Shown here: piece after piece, positions 16,950 to 24,844 of the stretch | How the letters are laid out: each line of letters starts with the position of its first letter | Position numbering within the stretch: position 1 is the first letter of the stretch | NCBI GenBank assembly: GCA_964389755.1 | Contig: CAYMEW010000023.1 | Coordinates: forward strand, 7,345-71,344 | Source: JBBSUQ01 sp964389755 | GTDB taxonomy: Bacteria > Bacteroidota > Bacteroidia > Flavobacteriales_D > Crocinitomicaceae | Length of the DNA stretch: 64,000 bases | Reading direction: 5' to 3' | Position numbers and translations under genes: made by a program | The notes under the pieces: model-generated | Told to the model about the DNA's origin: nothing | What the model saw: the letters and a program-made list of their open reading frames with translations, nothing else | Databases searched by the model: none

Positions 16950-19130
16950 ATGGTTAAAGAAGATCTGAAGTCTGCTTTACGCACGTTTTTTGGCTTTGAC
17001 AATTTTAAAGGAGAACAGGAGGAAATAATCAGCAATGTACTGGCCGGTAACAACACGTTTGTGATCATGCCCACAGGCGGTGGAAAATCCATGTGTTACC
17101 AGCTGCCGGCGCTTTTGCTTGAAGGAACAGCCATCGTTGTTTCCCCGCTGATCGCACTGATGAAAAATCAGGTGGACGCGATTCGCAATGTCAGCGATAA
17201 CGAAGCGATCGCACATTTCCTGAACTCTTCGCTCACCAAAACGGAGATCAATCGCGTGAAAAGCGATATTTCCGCCGGAAAGACCAAATTGCTGTACGTG
17301 GCACCCGAATCGCTTACCAAACAGGAAAACATCGACTTCCTGACCTCGGTAAACGTTTCTTTTTTCGCAATCGATGAAGCGCACTGTATCTCCGAGTGGG
17401 GACACGACTTTCGCCCGGAATACCGGCGCCTGCGCGAAATCTTTGAAAAGATCTCCGACGTGCCGATCATTGCGCTCACCGCAACGGCCACGCCAAAGGT
17501 CCAATACGATATTCAGAAGAACCTGAACATGCTCGACGCGAAAGTGTTCAAATCTTCCTTCAACCGCGACAACCTCTATTACGAGATCCGGCCGAAGCGC
17601 AATGTTGAGAAAGAAATTATCCGCTACATCCGCACAATGGAAGGAAAGAGCGGGATCATTTATTGCCTGAGCCGTAAAAAAGTGGAGGAACTTGCCGAAC
17701 TGTTGCAGGTCAACGGGATCAATGCGCTTGCATATCACGCAGGCCTTGACGCTACCACCCGGGCACGCCACCAGGACATGTTCCTGATGGAAGAAGTGAA
17801 CGTGATTGTTGCGACCATCGCCTTCGGAATGGGGATCGATAAGCCGGACGTGCGCTTTGTGATTCACCACGATATCCCGAAATCGCTTGAAAGTTATTAC
17901 CAGGAAACCGGTCGTGCCGGACGGGATGGAGGAGAAGGACAGTGTATTTCGTTCTACAGTTACAAAGACATCGAAAAACTCGAGAAATTCCTGCAGGGCA
18001 AACCCGTTGCCGAACAGGAGATCGGCAAACAACTGCTCAACGAGATCGTGTCGTATGCCGAAACATCCGTTTGCCGGAGGAAATTCATCCTGCATTATTT
18101 TGGGGAACAATTCGATGAACGGGGGTGCAGCGATATGTGTGACAACTGTCGCAATCCACGGGAACGCTACGAAGGCCAGGATTATGCGCTGACCTTACTC
18201 TCGGCAGTTGATAAACTTAAAGAAATGCACAAAGCCAAGCACATTTGTGCCTTTGTGGCCGGCAATATTACCGCAGATATCAAAAATTACAACCAGAACA
18301 GCCATCCCGATTTCGGCGTCGGAAAAGAAAAGGATGAAAATTTCTGGAATGCCGTGATCAGGCAATGCATCGTGGCCGGTTTGCTGACGAAGGATATCGA
18401 AAGTTACGGCGTTTTGAAAATGACCGAGAAAGGACGCGAATTCCTTGAAAATCCGCACTCGTTCATGCTGATCAAAGAGCATGATTACTCAGCTTCCGAT
18501 GAAGAAGATACACAGCTCATGAGTTCCGGAAAGGGTGCGTTCGACGATACACTTTACAACATGCTTATCGACCTGCGCAAATCCATTTCACGCCAGCGAA
18601 ACATTCCGCCTTTCGTGATCTTCCAGGAGCCGTCGCTGAAAGACATGTGTTTCCAGTATCCGGTAACGATTGAGGAACTGACTGCCATCCAGGGCGTGGG
18701 CCAGGGAAAGGCAACGCGTTACGGCGCTCCGTTTGTTGCCCTGATCCGGGAATACGTGGAAGCCAACGAAATTGACCGTCCGCAGGACCTCGTGGTGAAA
18801 TCCCTTGTAAATAAATCCGGGCTGAAAGTGCAGTTGATCCAGAATATCGACCGCAAATTGCCTTTGGAAGACATCGGACGCAGCCAGGGCAAATCCATGG
18901 ATGAAGTAATCGATGAGATCGAAGCGATCGTAGCTTCCGGAACCCGCGTGAATATCAATTATTACATCGACGATATTCTCGATTTTGAAAACCAGGAAGA
19001 GATCTTCGACTATTTCCGCGAAGCCGAAACGGACGATCTTACAACGGCTTATCACGAGTTTGACGGGGACTATTCCGAAGAGGAGTTGAGATTGATGCGG
19101 ATCAAATTTATGAGCGAAATGGCAAATTAA
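16950..19130 (+). CDS. recQ: ATP-dependent DNA helicase RecQ
   Basis: A 726-residue superfamily-2 helicase for recombination and stalled-fork repair. It has helicase motif I PTGGGKSMCYQLPALL, DEAH box IDEAHCISEWGHDFRP, motif III ALTATAT and motif VI QETGRAGRDG. A zinc-binding RecQ-Ct region follows (Cys residues of VCRR and MCDNC), then an HRDC domain (about residues 525-605). A ~110-residue C-terminal extension carries a helix-turn-helix-like segment (LPLEDIGRSQGKSMDEVIDE) and an acidic tail; this extension occurs in long RecQ forms. A -7-like box TATCTTCG is seen near 16896, with one mismatch. Confidence 0.96.
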   Translation: MVKEDLKSALRTFFGFDNFKGEQEEIISNVLAGNNTFVIMPTGGGKSMCYQLPALLLEGTAIVVSPLIALMKNQVDAIRNVSDNEAIAHFLNSSLTKTEINRVKSDISAGKTKLLYVAPESLTKQENIDFLTSVNVSFFAIDEAHCISEWGHDFRPEYRRLREIFEKISDVPIIALTATATPKVQYDIQKNLNMLDAKVFKSSFNRDNLYYEIRPKRNVEKEIIRYIRTMEGKSGIIYCLSRKKVEELAELLQVNGINALAYHAGLDATTRARHQDMFLMEEVNVIVATIAFGMGIDKPDVRFVIHHDIPKSLESYYQETGRAGRDGGEGQCISFYSYKDIEKLEKFLQGKPVAEQEIGKQLLNEIVSYAETSVCRRKFILHYFGEQFDERGCSDMCDNCRNPRERYEGQDYALTLLSAVDKLKEMHKAKHICAFVAGNITADIKNYNQNSHPDFGVGKEKDENFWNAVIRQCIVAGLLTKDIESYGVLKMTEKGREFLENPHSFMLIKEHDYSASDEEDTQLMSSGKGAFDDTLYNMLIDLRKSISRQRNIPPFVIFQEPSLKDMCFQYPVTIEELTAIQGVGQGKATRYGAPFVALIREYVEANEIDRPQDLVVKSLVNKSGLKVQLIQNIDRKLPLEDIGRSQGKSMDEVIDEIEAIVASGTRVNINYYIDDILDFENQEEIFDYFREAETDDLTTAYHEFDGDYSEEELRLMRIKFMSEMAN

Positions 19131-19241
19131 TCCGCTTCGTCGAATAATTCAGAGCGTTTGCCGAATTTTTCAGGTTCAGGCGTCTTTTTCAGAAAGGTAC
19201 ACGTCTAAATAGTATAAATTTCAGAAAAATTCGACCTACGT

Positions 19242-22200
19242 ATGAAAGCTATCGTTTCGCTAATTTCGTTGCTGTTTGCTGCCTCCGTATTCGCCCAGGT
19301 GCCAATTGCGCAATTTTCGGCCTCGCCCCTCCAGGTGTGCGTCGGAAGCAATGTGAACTTTACAAACCAATCTTCGGCCAATGGCGGCCCCGCGATCGTG
19401 CAGTATGCCTGGGATTTCGGCGACGGCTTCTCATCGACCCAACAAAATCCGTCACATGCCTACGCTGCAGCCGGCACGTATACCATTACGCTCGTGGTGA
19501 CCAATTCAAACGGCCAGGCGGATCCTGAGGTCAAGACCAATTACATTACCGTCAATCCGAATCCCGTTTCACAATTCACGACTTCCGGAAACGGTTGTAC
19601 CGTACCGTTCAGCGTGAGTTTCACGAATACATCTACCGGCGGTTCCAACCTGACTTATAACTGGAATTTCGGGAATGGTCAAACTTCCACGCAACAAACG
19701 CCGGCAGCCGTTACATATAATACCGCCGGAAATTATACGGTGACTTTAACCGTTACAAACCCTTCGACCGGCTGTACAAATACGTCCACGAAAACGATTG
19801 TCGTATCTAATTTTACTGCGGGTATCAATGCTCCGGCCACAGCCTGTGTCGGGCAGCCGGTTTCGCTAGCGGATAATTCAACAACCGGTGCCAACAACTG
19901 GAACTGGGTTTTTGGAAACGGGCAGTCTTCCACACAGCAAAATCCTTCGGTTACCTACAACAGCCCCGGCACCTATACGATCACGCTTACTGCTCAAAAC
20001 ACCGGGAGTGGGTGTGCATCCACGACCACGCAGCAAATTACCGTAAATCCCTTGCCAACACCTTCGTTTACGGCGACACCATTAACCGGTTGTGCACCAC
20101 AGGTGGTTAATTTTACGAATACTTCCGGCAACGGGACTTTTGTATGGTATTTTGGTGACGGTACGAGTTATTCCGGCCAAACACCACCACCGCACACCTA
20201 TTCTTCGCTCGGCTCTTATGATGTGACGCTCAGCATGACCAGTCCCGGTGGTTGCAGCAACACCGTTACGCTTTACAGCCTGATCAATCTCACGGCACCA
20301 ACCGTTGATTTTGTGGCAAATGATACGAGTGGTTGTGCTCCTCTGCCTGTCCAGTTTTCCGAAAGTTCGGTTTCCCCGAACCCGGGAGCAGATCCGATTA
20401 GCAACTGGCACTGGGATTTTGGAGACGGCACCACTTTTGACGGCCAAACGCCGCCTGTGCATTCATTTGACCTGGGTGTGTACGATATAACGCTCACGGT
20501 AACTACTCAAAACGGTTGTACCAATACACTCACCCTTCCGGAGTACATCCAGGTCGGCCAGGTAGATCTCGTTGATTTCAGCTGGACGCCGCAGGTAAGT
20601 TGTGCAAAAAACAATATTACCTTCACCAATGAATCGGTTATCAATACACCGCACGATCCGAATGAAGTGGAATACTTTTGGAATTTTGGTGACGGCGGAA
20701 CCTCCACGGCGGAGAATCCAAACTATCAGTACGCTGTCGACACCGGGTATTTCAACGTGCAACTGATCGTTACCTGGCGCGGTTGTTCAGACACCCTGAT
20801 CGAACCGAATGCCGTTTACATTAAAGCACCAATCGCGAAATTCGCGCCTTCAACTACTTTAATTTGTAATCCGTCGAGTTTGCCGGTGAATATTGCTGTA
20901 ACGGACCAGGCCATTCACGGTGAAACGAGCGATGACATTGAAATGATCTGGCGCTGGGGCGATAATACGAACTATTTTATGGACGATCCGCAGCTAGACG
21001 ATGCCAACAAAGGAGATACCAGTCATAATTATTCCACCTACGGAACGTATACGATTCGTCAGGTGATCTATAACAATACAACCGGCTGTTCAGACAGTAT
21101 CACGCAAACGGTGTATATTTCACGAACGCTGGCAAACTTCACGATCCCGAACGATTCGATCTGTAAAAACGGGACGCTGCAGTTAACGAGCACATCAACG
21201 AGTACGCATCCGCCGCTCACGTATAATTACATCATGGGGAACGGAGCGAATATTACATCCGGCCCCGACCCAACGTATACCTATCCGACTTCCGGAACTT
21301 TTCCGATAACGCTGATCGCGACAAATGCTGTAGGCTGTACGGGTACCAGTCCGGTGCAAAGTATCAAAGTGCTTGAACTACCGCAGGCGGCACTTAGCGC
21401 AAGTCAAACGGCAGGTTGCGCTCCGCTCACGGTTGTTTTTACAAATCAGTCGTCTCCGCAGGGAAATGGTGTTCCGCTTGATACGTTCAACTGGACTTTC
21501 AATGACGATAATACCACGCAAACAACCTCAACGATCGGTGCGACGGTTTCGCACACGTATACTACGCAAGGCAGTTTTTCGACTACGCTCGTAGCGACCG
21601 ACCAGTTTGGATGTGTTTCGGCACCGGCTTATGCGAATGTGTTGATCACCAAACCGACAGTTGATTTCACAGTGGACTCTGTGGTCTGCGACCTCGAACA
21701 ATTCACCACGTCGAATGCATCGACCGGTGCCGGCAATTTAAGCTACGAATGGCTGGTAGATCAGAGTTCCGTGTCCACGTCACAAAATTATTCGGGATCG
21801 TTCGACGAAACAAACAGCCCCGGATATACCTTCGTTCCACATATTATTCAACTGATCGTCACCGATGAGAACGGCTGTATAGATAGCCTGAGCCAGCCGA
21901 TCAATGTATCGATGCCCTATCCTCAGATCGGCTACGATTTGGATGGTGCGAATGTGAATGCCGCCGGGGAGTTTACCTGTCCACCAGTGTTTGCCGGGTT
22001 TACCGACAATTCGAATAGTTACGGGGACCTCACGAACTGGGCCTGGAATTTTGGCGACGGAAAATCGTCCACCTTGCAGGATCCGGATAATACCTATGTT
22101 TTCCCGGGAACCTATTCCGCTTCACTGACGATTACCGACGAATTCGGGTGTACAGCCGATACCGCACTGATCGATTTCCTGACCATTTTCGGTCCGACAG

Positions 22201-22979
22201 CAGAACCGGTCTACTCCCAGTTCGGTTCGCTTTGCGCGCAGGAAGTAACGTTTACATTAACCAATGCGCAGAATGTAACCGGCGTAACCTGGAACTTCGG
22301 GGACGGTAATACCTCGTCGGATTCGGCAATTGTGACTCATGTTTACGAAAGCATTAACACATTTACGCCTACGGCAACGATCTTCGACAGCCTGGGGTGT
22401 GCGGTAATCTATCCGATGGATCCGATTGTCATTCCCGATAATGGGCTGGACGCTTATTTTGTTCCGAACCAGACAGTCGGCGGCCTTGCTTTTAGTTTCC
22501 TGTTCGATGATCAGTCTGCTTTTATAACACCGATCGTTGCCTGGGACTGGACCTACGGGAACGGCAACTTTGACAATAATACGACAGATGCGGACGGTTT
22601 CCAGCAATATTATACGGCCGGGAATTATACGATCACCCTTACTGTTACAGATGCTAACGGCTGTAAGGATAAATACAGCATTGTTATTGAAGTGACCAAC
22701 CAGTTCGAGATTCCGAACGTGCTTACTATGAACGGAGACGGGGTAAACGACGTGTTTTCGATCAAGGCGGATATTTTCAAATCGTTCAATATCATTATCC
22801 AGAACCGGTGGGGGAACGTGATTCACCAGGGTACGAATGTAACGGGAACCGTTTTATGGGACGGCCTCACGGACCAGGGAGAAGATTGTACGGAGGGAAC
22901 CTATTTTTACCAGCTTGAAGGTGTTTTGAAGGATGGAAATCCGTTTACGAAAGCAGGCTTTGTAACAAAGATCAAATAG
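19242..22979 (+). CDS. Giant PKD-repeat surface protein with gliding-motility-type (T9SS type B) C-terminus
   Basis: A 1245-residue secreted protein with signal peptide (MKAIVSLISLLFAASVFAQ). At least ten PKD-like beta sandwiches can be counted by their core phrase (WDFGDG, WNFGNG, WYFGDG, WNFGDG and variants); a few more are degenerate (WRWGDN, YIMGNG, WTFNDD, WTYGNG). The last ~90 residues form the CHU_C / gliding-motility-associated domain: IPNVLTMNGDGVNDVFSI, NRWGNVIH, WDGL, EGTYFYQLEG. This is the type B sorting signal of T9SS and places the protein at the cell surface. SprB-like adhesin function in motility or attachment is plausible. The ~100-residue periodicity gives repetitive DNA, so assembly here should be read with care. 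Confidence 0.9.
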   Translation: MKAIVSLISLLFAASVFAQVPIAQFSASPLQVCVGSNVNFTNQSSANGGPAIVQYAWDFGDGFSSTQQNPSHAYAAAGTYTITLVVTNSNGQADPEVKTNYITVNPNPVSQFTTSGNGCTVPFSVSFTNTSTGGSNLTYNWNFGNGQTSTQQTPAAVTYNTAGNYTVTLTVTNPSTGCTNTSTKTIVVSNFTAGINAPATACVGQPVSLADNSTTGANNWNWVFGNGQSSTQQNPSVTYNSPGTYTITLTAQNTGSGCASTTTQQITVNPLPTPSFTATPLTGCAPQVVNFTNTSGNGTFVWYFGDGTSYSGQTPPPHTYSSLGSYDVTLSMTSPGGCSNTVTLYSLINLTAPTVDFVANDTSGCAPLPVQFSESSVSPNPGADPISNWHWDFGDGTTFDGQTPPVHSFDLGVYDITLTVTTQNGCTNTLTLPEYIQVGQVDLVDFSWTPQVSCAKNNITFTNESVINTPHDPNEVEYFWNFGDGGTSTAENPNYQYAVDTGYFNVQLIVTWRGCSDTLIEPNAVYIKAPIAKFAPSTTLICNPSSLPVNIAVTDQAIHGETSDDIEMIWRWGDNTNYFMDDPQLDDANKGDTSHNYSTYGTYTIRQVIYNNTTGCSDSITQTVYISRTLANFTIPNDSICKNGTLQLTSTSTSTHPPLTYNYIMGNGANITSGPDPTYTYPTSGTFPITLIATNAVGCTGTSPVQSIKVLELPQAALSASQTAGCAPLTVVFTNQSSPQGNGVPLDTFNWTFNDDNTTQTTSTIGATVSHTYTTQGSFSTTLVATDQFGCVSAPAYANVLITKPTVDFTVDSVVCDLEQFTTSNASTGAGNLSYEWLVDQSSVSTSQNYSGSFDETNSPGYTFVPHIIQLIVTDENGCIDSLSQPINVSMPYPQIGYDLDGANVNAAGEFTCPPVFAGFTDNSNSYGDLTNWAWNFGDGKSSTLQDPDNTYVFPGTYSASLTITDEFGCTADTALIDFLTIFGPTAEPVYSQFGSLCAQEVTFTLTNAQNVTGVTWNFGDGNTSSDSAIVTHVYESINTFTPTATIFDSLGCAVIYPMDPIVIPDNGLDAYFVPNQTVGGLAFSFLFDDQSAFITPIVAWDWTYGNGNFDNNTTDADGFQQYYTAGNYTITLTVTDANGCKDKYSIVIEVTNQFEIPNVLTMNGDGVNDVFSIKADIFKSFNIIIQNRWGNVIHQGTNVTGTVLWDGLTDQGEDCTEGTYFYQLEGVLKDGNPFTKAGFVTKIK

Positions 22980-22980
22980 G

Positions 22981-23006
22981 CTGACAAAACCTGATAAAAC
23001 CTGACA
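22981..23006. repeat. Short 10-bp direct repeat after the PKD gene
   Basis: Two and a half copies of ctgacaaaac (second copy ctgataaaac, third starting ctgaca) lie directly after the stop codon at 22979. They do not form a terminator stem. Confidence 0.7.
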
Positions 23007-23038
23007 TGGAGCGGAGTTGTAAAAATGGATGTCGTGCG

Positions 23039-23377
23039 CTAGCTGCTGAGTACCACCTCGCGGTGCAGCTGTCCCCACCGGTACAATTCATTGAACAGCG
23101 GCTGGAGTGAACGGCCGTGGTTGGTGATCGAATAAATCACCGCCGGAGGGAAGCGATCGAGCACTTCGCGTTTTACGAGTTTGTTGGCTTCGAGTGCCTT
23201 CAGTTCCTTGGACAGCATTTTATCCGTGATTCCGCGCACCTGTCTTGTTAGTTCCCGAAAGCGCTTGTCACTTTCCGAAAGTGAGAGCAGAATTAATAAT
23301 TTCCAGCGCCCTTCCAGGGCTTCCAAGGCATCCTTGATGGCGAGTACGTTTTCCGGGCAATCTTCGTTCGTGAGCAT
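23039..23377 (-). CDS. HxlR-family winged-helix transcriptional regulator
   Basis: A 112-residue protein with the HxlR/DUF24 pattern: N-terminal Cys in EDCPENVLAI, then EGRWKLLILLSLSESDKRFRELTRQVRGITDKMLSKELKAL as the winged helix, and Asp/Pro in the wing (LDRFPPAVIYSIT). In this family the N-terminal Cys often senses electrophiles or oxidants and the regulator represses a divergent gene. Here the divergent gene is a DoxX protein and a three-half-site inverted-repeat operator lies between them. Autoregulation and control of doxX are therefore likely. Confidence 0.9.
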   Translation of the reverse strand: MLTNEDCPENVLAIKDALEALEGRWKLLILLSLSESDKRFRELTRQVRGITDKMLSKELKALEANKLVKREVLDRFPPAVIYSITNHGRSLQPLFNELYRWGQLHREVVLSS

Positions 23378-23411
23378 CTTAATGAATTGAATATAAGTGT
23401 TACTACCTTCT

Positions 23412-23454
23412 CGGATAGTGCTATCCGGGAGGAAAGTACTTTATTCCGGATAGC
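23412..23454. promoter_or_regulatory. Operator: three ctatccg half-sites between hxlR and doxX
   Basis: Half-sites alternate in direction: cggatag (23412-23418), ctatccg (23421-23427) and cggatag (23447-23453). The first two form a 7-2-7 inverted repeat; the second and third are the 9-bp arms gctatccgg / ccggatagc with a 17-bp spacer. They lie in the 114-bp divergent gap between the HxlR and DoxX genes, the third just upstream of the doxX -7 box. This is the expected layout for an HxlR dimer operator. Confidence 0.7.
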
Positions 23455-23463
23455 AAACATAGC

Positions 23464-23471
23464 TACTTTTG
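23464..23471 (+). promoter_or_regulatory. -7 promoter element of the DoxX gene
   Basis: TACTTTTG exactly matches TAnnTTTG, 20 bp before the DoxX ATG. The third operator half-site lies between this box and the -33 position, which fits repression by blocking RNA polymerase. Confidence 0.5.
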
Positions 23472-23491
23472 ACGATATCAAAATCTTTAAA

Positions 23492-23878
23492 ATGGAACGA
23501 ATACAAACGTTACGCGCATGGAAAATAGCAGGACTGATCGCACGCATGTTGGTGATCGCGGGGCTGGGCTGGGCAGTTTTCATGAAGTTGACGCAACCGG
23601 TCGACGCACTTGCGAAGATGTGGCCGTGGGCTGGTGAACTATCTCCGGAATTTGTGCGTTTTACCGGCGTTCTGGACCTGCTTGGTGCGCTTGGATTGTT
23701 ATTCCCCGTATTATTCAAGATGCGTCCCCCTTGGACTTACATCGCGGGAGTCGGCATCCTCCTCCTGATGATTTTCGCAGCAGCATTTCACATTTCGAGA
23801 GATGAACTTTCGGATATTGGTGTAAACGTATTCTTTGCCCTGCTTGTGGTATTGATCCTTTGGAGCGAAAGAAGGTAA
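23492..23878 (+). CDS. DoxX-family membrane protein
   Basis: A 128-residue protein with four hydrophobic segments. The pattern (MLVIAGLGWAVFMKLTQPVD, FTGVLDLLGALGLLFPV) is that of DoxX-like proteins. Some DoxX members take part in quinone or thiol redox reactions, but most have no known activity. The divergent HxlR regulator with its own operator suggests stress-inducible expression. The ATG at 23492 is chosen because the upstream in-frame stretch overlaps the operator and lacks membrane character. Confidence 0.82.
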   Translation: MERIQTLRAWKIAGLIARMLVIAGLGWAVFMKLTQPVDALAKMWPWAGELSPEFVRFTGVLDLLGALGLLFPVLFKMRPPWTYIAGVGILLLMIFAAAFHISRDELSDIGVNVFFALLVVLILWSERR

Positions 23879-23886
23879 ATGCTCGA

Positions 23887-24840
23887 TTAGGGAGCGCAAA
23901 TCAAGGTATCGTAGGAAGGACTGAATCCTGCCCAAACGCCCAGCGCACCGTTATTCATGTTCGAAGGAATGTTGGTCGGCGTTGAGAACGGGCTGCCACC
24001 GGTTGCCATTTGCGTGTATTTTTTCTCCATGTATTCGTAAACGGATGAATCGATCTTTGAAAACTTGATAACCACGGTGTCGCCGAGTTGATAATATCCG
24101 CGGTATCCATCAGGTACCGAATCTTCGTAGCTCATCGGGTTTTCATAGTAAAATTCAAAACTCAGTCCATTGAAAAATTCGTCGTCAAACACCGGGCTGT
24201 AAGTCGGGGTGAAAAAACCGTCTATCGGTTCACCGTTTACTGTGTTGATACGCTTTACTTCCCAAAAATAAGCGTCATTTGGCGCTTGCGGATCAGTGAG
24301 GAAGGCATATGAAAAACCGCGGTCATTCGTACCGTTCTCCGGTTTCCAGTAAACGCTGTCGAGCGGAGTGGGTGGCAGGATCGTCGTGGAACCGGAATAC
24401 GTTTTCCCTTCTACCTCGACTGTTAGCGTATATGTTTTTCCAACCTCTCCCAAAAGCGATCCGTCCAGTTTGGTGTAGGCACACAAATGATAATTGCTTA
24501 CTTCCGAAGGAGGGACGCCGAAAACGGCAGCGGCCTGTTCTTCGTATCCCGGCGGGAGGTTATCCGTACATACTTCATCGAGTTGCCAGGTCGTTGTGCC
24601 GTCGGAAACGGTAACCGTAGCGCCGGAAACAAAGCCTGCCAGGAAGGCATCGGTATCCGTCGGAGCATAAATATCTTTACTTTTCGAGAGGATCACGAAC
24701 GGCGGATTCCCCGTTTCAATCGTTCCGTCCACGACCAGTTGTTCCTCGAACCCGGGGATATCCACTTTGACTTCTTTTGTGCAGGAAACCAGCAGAAATG
24801 CGCTGAAAAAGATCGCTGTTATTTTGTAGGGCATTTTCAT
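23887..24840 (-). CDS. DUF4249 lipoprotein, partner of a TonB receptor
   Basis: A 317-residue lipoprotein (FFSAFLLVSCTKE, Cys near residue 20) of the DUF4249 family: EEQLVVDGTIETG and LDSVYWKP are typical. In Bacteroidota these lipoproteins are often encoded just after a CarboxypepD_reg TonB-dependent receptor, as here with a 4-bp gap. A surface substrate-binding role analogous to SusD is inferred from this arrangement; the ligand is unknown. ATG at 24840 is preferred over an upstream TTG at 24855. Confidence 0.88.
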   Translation of the reverse strand: MKMPYKITAIFFSAFLLVSCTKEVKVDIPGFEEQLVVDGTIETGNPPFVILSKSKDIYAPTDTDAFLAGFVSGATVTVSDGTTTWQLDEVCTDNLPPGYEEQAAAVFGVPPSEVSNYHLCAYTKLDGSLLGEVGKTYTLTVEVEGKTYSGSTTILPPTPLDSVYWKPENGTNDRGFSYAFLTDPQAPNDAYFWEVKRINTVNGEPIDGFFTPTYSPVFDDEFFNGLSFEFYYENPMSYEDSVPDGYRGYYQLGDTVVIKFSKIDSSVYEYMEKKYTQMATGGSPFSTPTNIPSNMNNGALGVWAGFSPSYDTLICAP

Positions 24841-24844
24841 CGGC

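Noticed and set aside
16977..18110. 377-codon minus-strand frame inside recQ
   Set aside because: It is fully antisense to helicase motifs I-VI of recQ, and its His/Arg/Phe-rich translation has no recognisable domain.
22257..22826. 189-codon minus-strand frame in the PKD gene
   Set aside because: Opposite the last PKD domains and the sorting domain; no independent support.
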